From: Papaver somniferum
Taxonomy: Eukaryota; Streptophyta; Magnoliopsida; Ranunculales; Papaveraceae
NCBI RefSeq assembly: GCF_003573695.1
Contig: NC_039368.1
Location: 83,156,374-83,220,373 of the forward strand
DNA length: 64,000 nt
Direction of reading: 5' to 3'
Shown: piece after piece, positions 9,791-20,617 of the stretch
Position numbering within the stretch: position 1 is the first letter of the stretch
Layout: every line of letters begins with the position of its first letter
The notes under the pieces: generated by a model
Databases searched by the model: none
What the model was told of the DNA's origin: nothing
The model's input: only the letters and a program-made list of their open reading frames with translations
Translations under genes and position numbers: made by a program

Positions 9791-12696
9791 ATGCGCCGAG
9801 AGACAAGAGAGGTATTAGAAGTTTTAGGTATTCAACAAATTAATAATAAAAAGAAGAAAGAAGACGGTGTTCAATTCTTGAATAGCAATAGCAATATGAA
9901 TCATAAAGATCAAAAACATGAAAATCATTATCAAGAATTAAAAAGAGATGAGGAGGAGATTACAACAATTCTTACATTGCCGACGATCTTGACGCTTGGC
10001 CGTGTTGCTGCTGTTCCTCTTCTTGTTAGTAGTAAGTATCTTTTTCATCATCAAGATCTGATTTTTTCTTTTTTAATTGGGTTTGAGACTTGCAATTTAG
10101 GTCTAATGCGATAGATACGATTTTTTTTGTTTTGTTTTGGACATATAAGTTTTTGATGCCTGAGGTTTTGTTTTTCACAAAATAAAATAAAATTATTGTT
10201 CAAATTTTGATTTTTTGTTGTTGTTGGATTATGTACAATTCGGATTATTTTTCCCACTTTGAGGATATGTGTGATTAATCGTTGTTTTAGGTTCTAATAT
10301 GGAGACTGATGAAGGACACGGCTTGAAATTTGTAACCTTACCAATGCATTGAGATGATTGTTAAATTTCCTCATTTTTAAGTGTGAAAACCTTTTTCACA
10401 TTGTATGCCATATGAATCCAACTCACAAATGGTAAATTGTCGCATGGAAAAATAGAAAAATGCTCGGCCTTCGAAAAGGAAAAATACAAAAACTTGTAAC
10501 TTTGTGAAGATGACATATTCAATGCAGTTGAGGTGTTTGAGCTACGTCCCAGCTTCTCATAATCACATCCCCATCTTACCTGTATTACATATACCAATTT
10601 AAAGTATTTTCATTGAAAGTTTGGTGCTGTGAAGCAAAGGCAAAACTTCTACTATTGCCTTGATGAAATAGAATATTCGTATTTGGCCAGCTTCTAATAA
10701 AGAGGCAAAATTTAGTCGTTTTCTGCTTTACAGTACCCATACTATCACAATTATATGACCGCTCTTGATACATTGCACCAATCAACAAACAAGGAACAAG
10801 TGAAAAAGTAAATTGGTGTGCATGAATGCAAAGGGATTGTAACTGGCACGTACAAGTTTTCATATTGATTTCTTAAATCCTGAGTCTAACATAGTATTTG
10901 TTTTCTCTAGCTTTCTACATGAATGGATATTGGGCAACAACGGCTACAACAAGTATATTTATTGTTGCAGCAATTACAGATTGGCTTGATGGATATATTG
11001 CTAGAAAGGTAATTCTTGATATATGGATTGATTCTGTCTAACCTTTTAGCCAAATATGTTATGGGTCTTCTGTTTGAATACATATTAGTTGCTAATACTA
11101 ATTTATAACCTGTGTATTAGATGCGGTTAGGCACAGCATTTGGTGCATTCCTGGATCCTGTTGCTGATAAGGTAGAGGCCCTTTCTTCATTATTTTATTT
11201 TTGTCATTGCTGGCGGCTAGCTAAGAATTTGTCCTGGCTTTATATGATAGATAAGGAATTCTATCACACAAAATAAGTGAAGTGAAGTAGAAATAATATC
11301 AAGTTTGAAACCAACCAGTTAGGAGTTTACATTCTGATACAGCTTAAGAGTTCTATCTGATTTGATGCTTATTGAATGAATGCAGCTTATGGTTGCTGCT
11401 ACATTGGTGTTATTGTGTACTGGGACTCTGGAAGTGGCTGTGTTTGGTGAAGTGCCATGGTTACTGCCTGTACCTTCTGTTGCTATTATTGGTAGAGAGG
11501 TAAATACATACTAATTTAAATTAGTTTCACTGTCCACAAAGCATCTCTTTCTGCATTTTTTTTTGCTTGAATATAAGCAAGATGAACATGTTACAGAAGT
11601 TCCTAGTAGAGATAGGCATACAACCATAAGCTTTTGCAGGAACGTAGTATGAAGGAATGAATACAGGGAACCCCACATGGACTGAAACAAAAATTCGTGT
11701 AGATATGCAACTTTCAGCATCTACAATACAATATTACTGTGTATTTATATTTGAGAGCTGAGGAAATATGAATCATACTATGGTATGAAGAAACCCAAAT
11801 GCAACACTAAAACCTCAAATTTGAAGACGATTTCAGATCTTATGATATGATAGTTATCCTCTACGAAGAGAAGATACCCTGGGATGATTGATGAGATCAA
11901 TTCCGGAGTATGGTTTTATGACCATTTTGTACTAAATTACACTAATTCCCCATATGTTGTTGTTTTCTCGTCACAAAATTATAAATTTTAGATTGTGGAC
12001 GTCATAATCTTTGTACATGTAGTAGCTGTATTTCAGGGTCTCTATAGTTTTAAGAGCACATGAGCTTATTGTGAAAAAGCTATTCTATGCTCTCTGGCAT
12101 TTTCCTGTTGCCCTTGTTTGCTACATTTAAAGAATATATTCTCGTTCTGCCGGCTTGTCGTGATTTGTACAGTTTATTTCTTGTAGATAACAATGTCAGC
12201 AGTGAGAGAATGGGCCGCATCTCAGAATAGTAAAGTTGGCAAGGTTAATTCTTCACCTGTAGCCTCTCTAACCCTTTATTCCTTTTCTTTTGAAATCTCT
12301 GAAAATAATCTTTTGAAGGGATAAAGACTGAACTTTGAATGTAATTATCATCAGGCTGTTGCTGTCAATAGCTTGGGAAAGTGGAAAACTGCCAGCCAAA
12401 TGACTGCACTAACTATCCTCTTGGCTGCTCGAGACCGCAGGTTGGGAATTTCGTTATGGTGCTTAGATTTCCATTTCCATGTATCATGATCATCAAAAGA
12501 AACATGAAATCCCAAAAATTATTTTGTTGGTAAATACTCACATGTTATTTTTCTTGTTCCCATCTGTTTGTACAGTCTTGCAGGACCAGGGATTCTTGTT
12601 ATGTTGGGTGTGAGTTTGTTATATATCTCAGCTGGACTTGCTCTATGGTCATTATTTGTCTACGTGAAGAACATATGGAGAACATTGGTGAAGTAA
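9791..12696 (+). CDS. PGPS: phosphatidylglycerophosphate synthase (CDP-alcohol phosphatidyltransferase), 7 exons
   Basis: The enzyme joins CDP-diacylglycerol to glycerol-3-phosphate, giving phosphatidylglycerophosphate, the committed step to phosphatidylglycerol. Exons by GT-AG sites: 9791-10031, 10911-11008, 11121-11171, 11386-11499, 12187-12243, 12355-12440, 12576-12696. They join in frame to 768 nt, or 255 residues. The family motif D-x2-D-G-x2-A-R-x8-G-x3-D-x3-D is complete at residues 104-129 (TDWLDGYIARK ... FLDPVADK). PTILTLGRVAAVPLL before it, ITMSAVREWAAS after it, and several hydrophobic segments fit a membrane enzyme. The N-terminus is short and lysine-rich (about 60 residues before the conserved core). 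This is closer in length to the microsomal plant isoform than to the organelle-targeted one, so ER location is inferred. All key residues are intact. The exon junctions need transcript support. Confidence 0.93.
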
Positions 12697-14649
12697 TAAA
12701 TATTAGAGAGGTGACTTCTCTGTCACACTTTGAGTTTGGCTTGGATTAGTCAGCTTACACATTTAAAGAACAGAAGGAAATGCATTTCCATTTCCTGTAT
12801 TGTTTCTTATCAGAATTAGAGAGAGACCCCTTTAGGTGATCCATCCCCGTTTTGAGGAGGATGTGTGGGGTTTCTGCAGATAAGTTGCTGCTGAATGAGA
12901 AGAAATGTTTTAGAGATACATTAGGGTTGAGATTTGCTTGATAGAAATGTATACATTACTTACTAAATTAATGTAAAATTATCTAGACAGAATTTATTTA
13001 GACAAGAGTATATTTTTGGCTGTTAACTGGTCTAATTTTGGTTGGATCCGTAAGTTTTTCAATGCGAGAGTGTCTAACCATAGTTGTAGTGGTTCACATT
13101 TTAAGAAGCGAGTAACAAAAAAGATATTGACAGAAACAGTCATACCAAAAATACTTCATGACCTTTCTGGTCATCATCATGTGTTACGAGCTGGGATGCA
13201 AATCCCATTTGTCATTTAATTTCCGTGGTGTGTTCCATACGCTAATCATGTTTCGGTTAAATTTTCCTACATGGGCATTCATGATTATATATACTTCTCC
13301 ATTTAAAAACGAAAATTAAAATTTCGGATGGTAAAGCCAAGAGAGAGTAGCATTACTTTAGTTAACCAACAATAATACGAGTAAGTTGCAGGAGAAAGTC
13401 GCCCAAAGGTTTTTCATTTTGACTTAATAGAGAAGACAAAGGTAAAGTACAAGTTTATCTAAGGTGTTGGAGGAAACTGCAATTTGGCTTTCATTAATCG
13501 AAGCCCTATATGATGAGAAATCGATAAGGTGTTTAATAGCTCCTTCCAATAAAAAACGAGGCTAGAGAGATTAAAGTAAAGAGCAAAATTCATGTATCGG
13601 CACAATTACAACACCAAGAAGAGGTTAATCATCCGATAATTTGTTGTCTTTAAAAGTTTGCAATATAATATGCCTGTCTCTCCACAGAAACCTCTTCAGC
13701 TATGGCCTGAATCCAGAATAAATAAAATTCCTGCATATCAAATTAAACTCCCGCATATTACATCTCTTTGCTCTCTAATTCCTTTCTGATATCAGACTTG
13801 ATTGTTTTCTTTATCGGAACTGCCTTAATAGATTAGTTAGCTTGCCCCCTGCGGTATGGACAAATGCAAACACAGTGGCTCGCACAAATATATCGTGGGG
13901 GCGTACAAGGGTCTCAACTTTCATCAAGGTGGTCCAAGCACATCTAGGTGATTTAAGTTGTGACGCATTAGCTTGCCTCAAGGGATTAAAATTAAAACTT
14001 CAAAAAACCTCCAGAATTTCTACTGGAACTAGAAAGATAACTCTTTTTCTTTTTTTTTTGGCCTAACCTACTTTACTAACTTCTGTTGTCGACTTCCACA
14101 TTGCAACTTGGCATGTCCATCTATCTCGCCATTAAGAGCGGCGAGACACCCCTTATTGATCCCGTTTACTCCAAAGACGGCACTTTGCATCCACGTCCAT
14201 TTGCCCTTTTAATTTCCTCTCTTTCGTTACATAATACTCACTCTGTTTCTGGAAAAAGTGTTACTTTCATTTTTTTTCAAATGAACCCTGAACCCTCATT
14301 AGCGTGTAAAAGATTGTGAGTCCATTTAATTTCTGAAAATTATCCTTGTCCACCGGTATGTTCAATTTATTAGCTTTTTCTTTCGGACATTGTGTTAATT
14401 TGGTTTGCAGTTATGAATTATAGTACGTGAAAGAATGTTTTTCACCTTCTTTGGAGGAGAAAGAAAGCCGGAAGGTTGTTACTTTGCTTTCGGTTTGGGA
14501 TGCTAATTTATGGACTTGTATGTACGTTCTTTTTCACGTGAGCATGGAGCTAAAGGTAAAGATTAGTATCTCGTAAAGTAAGCTTTCTTTATCAACGAAC
14601 TGCTTTACGATATTGCCGTGCTACAATTTCTAAAAGAACCATAATATTA
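12697..14649. other. 3' UTR and intergenic region, nothing recognised
   Basis: The first 270 bases are probably the 3' UTR of the phosphatidyltransferase. TAATAAAT overlaps the stop, and an AT-rich stretch near 12960-12985 could serve for polyadenylation. Beyond this no coding frame, RNA gene or transposon end was recognised. The short plus-strand frames at 13016, 13842 and 14086 show no domain and look like chance. Confidence 0.5.
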
Positions 14650-15982
14650 GGCATACCAAAATCTTCCAAGGCATACTGAATGAAGACAAAAAAAGGTTGT
14701 GAAATAGCAAAATCAGATAACCCTTTAACCCAAAATTTTTAATAGCAAATCTGCCCTTTACGTATTAGTGTTACTAATCTTGATTAGTGATTAAATATTT
14801 TGTTTAGTGATTAAAATAATTTTCAGAATTATAAGAGTTGTTTAGATGAAAAATTTGGGGAAAAAAATCAAAGTTTTGGTTTGGTTAAGAAGGAGAGAAA
14901 GAGAAGGAGAAAGTGAGAAAATTCTAATTCTTGATTCAATGGAGGATGAGGAGTGTCATATATCATCTAAAAAACCTAGGAAAATACACATCAACTACAA
15001 CAATGATTCCCAAATGGTTGATTTCCTAGATTACGAGAATGATTCAATGGAGGATGAAAAGGTTCGACTTACATTTATGAGCCGAACCGATCCCTTTATG
15101 AACAGTTCGGCTAGCTGAAACTGTTTAGGTATGCGCCGAACATTTGCTAGACACTAGTTCGGCTTGTATAAAATTTTCCTAGAAAGCCGAACCTATTCCT
15201 GAGAGTTCTGGAATAAAAAATGTTAATGGTTCGGCTTATATAATGAAAGTCGTATCAGCCGAACTGTTCATATACACTTTCAGGCTGAAAATTTGAAGAA
15301 CCGTTCGGCTTAAAAAACAACAACATTATGCGCCGAACCTAGGTTCGGCTCACAACTCACCTAAATTATGCGCCGAACCTTGATCTGAAACCTGGATATT
15401 GACAACTAATGAACAGTTCCGCAAGTTGAAAGTGTTATTGTTATGAGCCGAACCAACTAGTTCGGCTTGTTTAAAAATATCATAATGAGCCGAACCTAGT
15501 CCTGTGTGATCTGGAAGAAAAATTATGTGAGGTTCGGCTCATAGATGTAAGCCGAACTGTTCATCAATGGGTTGGTTCGTCTCATAGATGTAAGCCGAAC
15601 CTATTCCTGAGAGTTCAGGAATAAAAAATGTTAATGGTTCAGCTTATATAATGGAAATCGTAGATTTTAACCCATTAAAATCAAGTAGATTTTATCTTCA
15701 TCTTCAAGAGAATGAAAATACGAAGATAACGCAAAAAGAATGAGGTCATTCCGACATTGGACGAAGAAATTATGATCAAAACAAGATCGAAAGAATTCAG
15801 TCTACAGCGGGAAGTTCGGCTGATAACTCATCAACACGAGTCAGCCGAACCTAAAGCCTATGAATCAATATTTTCGAAGTGTTTAACAGTATATAGGTCA
15901 TTCATACCCATTAGACACCCCTTATCAATACACCCTGGTTAGGAAAATGACTTTGTATGCCTATAAAGTTTTTGGTATGCCC
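14650..15982. mobile_element. DNA transposon with about 30 bp inverted ends and a motif array
   Basis: The left end reads GGCATACCAAAATCTTCC and then AAGGCATAC. The right end, read in reverse, gives GGCATACCAAAAACTTTATA and then GGCATAC, so the ends are imperfect inverted repeats of about 30 bp. AATATTA flanks both sides (14643-14649 and 15983-15989), a candidate 7 bp target duplication. No transposase was recognised. A 90-codon plus-strand frame (14846-15118, acidic, with SMEDEE/SMEDEK repeats) runs into the motif array and has no known domain. The superfamily is uncertain: a Mutator-type element would usually show 9-10 bp duplications and an hAT 8 bp. Confidence 0.65.
15060..15860. repeat. 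dispersed AGCCGAAC / GTTCGGCT motif cluster
   Basis: About 20 copies of AGCCGAAC or its complement, with near variants such as GCGCCGAAC, lie in 800 bases in both orientations, often as facing pairs. A longer word including ATTCCTGAGAGTTC and AATGGTTC is repeated at about 15190-15245 and 15595-15655. The copies are irregularly spaced, so this is not a simple satellite. It lies wholly inside the inverted-repeat element at 14650-15982. Confidence 0.8.
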
Positions 15983-16039
15983 AATATTATGAATCTTCTA
16001 AAAGCTTCATGCATTTCCGTATCCTTTGTAAATATGTGT

Positions 16040-16262
16040 TGTGGTTTTGATCTGCCTACGAAAACAGGCGCTGGTCCGAAAGGGCTTGGGTTCGAATCCC
16101 ACTGTCAACAGTTAAGTTCTGTTATTTTTTTAGTCCACCGGGCTATCTAGGTACTCAATATATCTAGTAACCCATCTCAGTCCTTTTATCAACAGTTAAG
16201 TTTTGTTTTGTTTTTTAGTCCACTCTCGGTATTCAATATCCAGTAACTCATCTCAGTCATTT
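16040..16262 (+). repeat. tandem 85 bp duplication next to a tRNA B-box-like word
   Basis: GGGTTCGAATCCCAC (near 16088) matches the internal B-box promoter of tRNA genes, but no A box or tRNA fold was found upstream. After it a segment TCAACAGTTAAGTT ... AACTCATCTCAGTC-type is repeated twice, at about 16106-16185 and 16189-16262. This could be a worn tRNA-derived SINE with a duplicated tail, but it remains tentative. Confidence 0.35.
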
Positions 16263-16264
16263 TA

Positions 16265-16728
16265 AATTCCATGTTCTTACTTCTCAAGCTAGGGTTTGGA
16301 ATAGAATAGATTTTGTTGTTTTACATCAGAATATGAATAAGGGTGGACATGACTTGATTAGGGCCTAAATTTTGTTTAGTCTGGAACCTTCTTCATTATC
16401 AAACAAAGAGCATCATCTTAAATTAGAAGAAATATTTTGGGCCCGAAAGTCCGAGTTGAGCGGCTTAAATATGGTAACTTGAATACCAGTTTTTGTTCAT
16501 TTATCCAATTAATAGGAGAAACAAAAACATAATTTCAGCTCTTAAATCTAATAGTGGTGAATGGTTATTTGAAGAGGATGCTTTGGAATCCATGATCACT
16601 GCTCATTTTAAGCAATTATTTTCTGACACACCCCTTTGTACTTCCTTCCATTTGACTCAGTTTATTTCCCCTATCATTTCAAGTTCCGATAATGCTTTCC
16701 TCACTAGACCTTATTCCGATGATGAAGT
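16265..16728 (+). pseudogene. LINE ORF2 segment 1 (linker before reverse transcriptase)
   Basis: Plus-strand translation shows the plant LINE region between endonuclease and reverse transcriptase: NMNKGGHD, SLSNKEHHLKLEEIFWARKS, then RRNKNIISALKSNSGEWL (81-codon frame from 16493) ending in TRPYSDDE. Frame changes near 16360-16500 show decay. The segment stops at the hAT insertion at 16729 and resumes in the same frame at 17305. The 5' part of the LINE, with the endonuclease, is absent. Confidence 0.75.
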
Positions 16729-17298
16729 TAGGAGGTGAAAAAAATACCCGAAAAATACTCGGTCTGCATGTACTCAAATGAGCCCAAAGCCCGTTGCACC
16801 CCGTCACGGGTCGCATGGCCTGGTCTGATTAGTTTAAATGGGCGGGTTCGAGTTCTCTCTAAAATTTAATAGTCTGGCCTGGTACCTGCCCGAACAACGC
16901 GGCCTGGTATCCGTTTAAATTTTTTAAGCGTTTTTTTTTCTAATATTAGAGCAAATTATTATGTGTTTTGGTTATATTTTGGATTAAAATTCTTATTTTC
17001 ATTTCTATTTTACATTTAGAAGATTATTTTAACATATAGTTCATTCAATCTCCCAATTATAAATAGAAGTTTAATCAGTTATTACAGAGTTTTGAAATTT
17101 CAAAAAACTCGAAGCCTGTTTGACATGCATGGCCTCGCCTGCTTATAGAATGGGCTTTGGGCAAGTTTTGGGCCTCAAAATAAGTGTTTCTACCTGGCCT
17201 GCCCGGCATGATGAGCTTTTTGGATAGCTGATTCTGAGGGCATGGCCTGCAGTAAGAAACGTGCCGGGATGCCCTACCTGGCCCATTTTACACCCCTA
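16729..17298. mobile_element. non-autonomous hAT-type element inside the LINE
   Basis: The left end reads TAGGAGGTGAAAA and the right end, reversed, TAGGGGTGTAAAA. The flanks are an 8 bp near-duplication, GATGAAGT (16721-16728) and GATGAAAT (17299-17306). An 8 bp duplication and this type of end fit the hAT superfamily. Removal of the element and one copy of the duplication restores the LINE reading DDE followed by IFSVVRDMGPLKAPGPDN. The interior is rich in GGCCTGG/GCCCG words and has no ORF, so the 570 bp element depended on a transposase made elsewhere. Confidence 0.85.
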
Positions 17299-18924
17299 GA
17301 TGAAATCTTTAGTGTTGTTAGAGATATGGGGCCTCTTAAAGCCCCTGGACCTGATAATCTACAGAGCGTTTTTTATGTCAAGTATTGGGATATTGTAGGA
17401 TCTTCTATTTTCCAGGTTAAAAAAGAAAAAATCGAATTTTTCTCTTAGGGGTTTCTACATCCTAGCCTCAACAAAACTTTTGTAACTCTCGTTACCAAGA
17501 AATCCCACCCAACACAGGTTAGTCATTTCCGGTCTGTAAGCCTTTGTAACTTCTGCTATAAGAATATTGCAAAACTTATATCTTCCAGATTGAAAATGGT
17601 TATCCTTAAATGCATTTCTTCCATACAATATGCATTTGTTAATGGTAGATCTATCTTTGATTCAATTATGATCACCAATGAGATTTTTCATTCCATGGAG
17701 CATAAGAAAGGTTCCAAGGGTTGGATGGCTATTAAGATTGATTTTGAAAAAGACTATGATAAGATGAGTTGGAATTTCTTGATTGTCGTTCTCAAGGATT
17801 TTGTATTTCATCCCACCTGGATCAATTGAATTGCTGAATGTCCCTCTACAGTCATCTATTATCTTCTTATTAATGGGACCCCTAATGACTCCTTTTATCC
17901 TCATAAAGGTCTTTAACAAGGTGATCCCTTGTCACCTTTCCTCTTTATTCTGGGTCTTGAAGCTCTTTCTAGGATGATATCTAAAGGTGTTGACTCTGGC
18001 GCAATCAATGGTTTTAAGGTGGCTCCTTCAAATCCTCTTATTACATGCACATAGATTCTGTGCATATGATAGTTTGTTTTTAGAAGCAACGCTTAAAAAC
18101 ATTAGAGGTATAAGAGAGATTTTGGATCATTATTGTCTCTGGTCAGGACAACATTTAAACTTTCAATAGTCTAATGTCTTTTTCTCCGAGAAAGTTCACA
18201 AGAGGTTCTCTCGTAATATGGAAAGAGGTTTAGGTATGAAGATCATCACCCATCCTGGAAAATATTTAGGTTGTAACATATAATGGGGAAGGTCTAGGAA
18301 TATTGATTTTCTGACATAGTTAAAATAACTAATAAACTATATGAATGGAAGCTAGCTTCACTTAACTTTGCATGGAGAGATGTCCTTATCAAGTCCATGT
18401 TGGATCCTTCTTTGAACCATATCATGTAAACTTTGTCCATTCCAAAAGGAGCCTTAAAAGCTATTGATAATCTTAGGAGAAGGTTTCTTTGGGAAGATAA
18501 AGCTGAAAAAGATAGAATTCATGTAGTTGGGTGGTATCAAATACGGAGACCTTGGTATTCGGAATCTTGGAATTCCATAATTTAACGTTACTTTCCAAAA
18601 CGGCACGGCGAGTTCTTCTGAATCCCTCTAGTCTGGTGAGTTTGCTGTTCACAGAAAAATATGGCAATGACATCAATCTGTCGGATTGTACAATTCCCAA
18701 ATGTAGCTCTTGGTGTTGGAAAAGTATTATGAGAGGTAGGAAAATAGTCAGGGATGACTCAAATGATGCGTGGGTAATGGGCAAGACATAAACGCCTGGA
18801 ATGACTCATTGGTGACCAGACTTCCTCTTAAATATCTACTGACTACTGATATTCAACCTTGGGTACATCTAAAAATAGAAAATCTTATAGACTGTAATTC
18901 TGGTCAATAAGACTTATCGATAAT
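17299..18924 (+). pseudogene. LINE ORF2 segment 2 (reverse transcriptase)
   Basis: Starts with the LINE signature GPLKAPGPDN (near 17330). It continues through reverse transcriptase motifs: SHFRSVSLCN, ISSRLK, YAFVNGRSIFDS, and MAIKIDFEKDYDKMSWNFL (catalytic aspartate block, near 17735). The F/Y-A-D-D box near 18060 is damaged and now reads CAYDSLFL. Further segments (PGKYLGCNI, SIPKGALKAIDNLRRRFLW) match the thumb region. At least five frame changes and stops are present. The segment ends at 18924, where element B was inserted with the duplication ATAAT, and resumes at 44133. Confidence 0.82.
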
Positions 18925-20617
18925 TGTTAGAGCATTGCTCGGTCGAACTCGCATGCGTTACTATCTCAAGCATGTTTGTCAATGTTAGTGATCAAAACTA
19001 TGAGTCTTGATTTCTAGCCTATTTGGATGTCTCGGACTAGGACATAGATTGTGTAGTTGAGCTTTAAACTTCACGACATTCATCTCTTGAAGACGAAGAA
19101 CTACTAAGGGGAGCTTGTGGAACTTCATCGACAAAAGGTATGTGGAGACTTAAACTTATCTATCACTTGGAAAGTCTATTTCTACTCTATCTCCTATATT
19201 GAGACATAAGTCGTGTTATAATATAGTTTTCTATTATACACATTTGAGATTTCGAGCTGAGTTTATCTCGCTTATATATTTCTCGGAATATGTGTTTACA
19301 AGCTTTCGTTTCGGCCGAATTCATCTTACATTCGTGACGAAAGTCCGAATAAGATCATATGAAAATTTCCGAGCTAAATCTTACATGGTTTGTGTGATAC
19401 AATAATTTGGTGTTTCCTTGGAATGTTTCATTATGATAATTTCAATAATTTGAAAATTGCTTTGACGAAAAATAGTTTGTGAACAACAACTATATAACGT
19501 CCTCTAAGAAAGTTTTAATGATTGAAATGAAGAGTTGATTATGGAACCATATTTGGATATAAGCATATATAATGTGTTCGCGCATTAGTTTATAAATCCA
19601 TAAACTGGGAGCCAAGTGTATGCATATATGTGTATACGAAATTGGTGAAGGAGACAGGTTAAGTATGCGTACCCGTACGCATACTGGCGGAAGTTTTCCA
19701 ACCAAAAATTTCTGCTGAGTTTGGTTTTGACAAACTCTTAACTAGTCACCTTAAGATACGTATACTGGCGGAAGTTTTCAAACCGAAAATTTCTGCTAAG
19801 TTTGGAAACTAAAACAAACTCAAATCCGTGCTTAAGTACGCATACCCGTACGCATACTTAAGATGGTTACTTTATCAAATCGGTCACTTCATGAACTTAA
19901 ACATTTAAATCATAAGGAATGTAATCTTTGCAAATCGTGTCTATAATGTTCATGATTGATTCAAGTGAATCAGACCGATTTTGTTTCGATTATGTTTTTG
20001 TATACTTCTATGAGAATAGAGCAATTGAACAACTCTTTAACTAGTTTCATTTGAGTCATTTGAACTAGTAACAGATAAGATGAATTTGGTTGATGTGAGA
20101 TTTATCATATGGCTAACTTCGGTTGACCATTGTTGAGCCAACATGAGTGTACACGTTTGGGTGTGGTTACATAAACCTAAATGAGGTTACATTTTATTTG
20201 TGTGTAACAAGATAAGTTCAATCTAATGGTTGAAAGATATTAGCTTGGCTGAATCAGGTTTTTTATCTAACAGTGAATATTGAGTGCTTTGTTACCATGG
20301 TAATTTGGATTGCAAACCCTAATTTGAAAACTATATAAAGGAGACCTCTAGCAACTGGTAAACCTAATCCCCACAGTTCTGTGTGTTACTAGTTGCATAA
20401 GCTAGAGTCGATTCTCCTTTAACCTTAGGTTTTCCTAAACCTTGTTGGTTAACGACTTGAAAGACTTCATTCGGATTGTGAAGCCATACCCAACTATTTC
20501 TCTTGTAGTTGCGTGTTCTGATCTTGCCTGATTCTATCGTCTGAGTAATATCTTCTCTAAGATTTGCTCGAGATTAATTTCTCCAGTAGGAAAGACAAAA
20601 CGTGATCACAAACATCT
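18925..20617 (+). mobile_element. 5' LTR of B, first piece
   Basis: This piece matches 41647-43265 base for base with scattered differences. A TATA box (CTATATAAAGGAG) lies near 20330 in the promoter part of the LTR. It contains the palindrome AGTATGCGTAC-CC-GTACGCATACT (19662-19685) and a second set of these decamers near 19835-19860. Similarity to the 3' LTR stops at about 20617, where the Athila-type gag begins. About 280 bp of LTR (equivalent to 43266-43546) are missing at the junction. Confidence 0.85.

Noticed and set aside
13842..14319. Two short plus-strand ORFs downstream of the host gene
   Set aside because: No recognisable domain, no codon pattern distinct from the surroundings, and no consistent splice signals.
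16081..16100. tRNA gene suggested by the GGTTCGAATCC word
   Set aside because: No A box, acceptor stem or anticodon arm could be folded around it.
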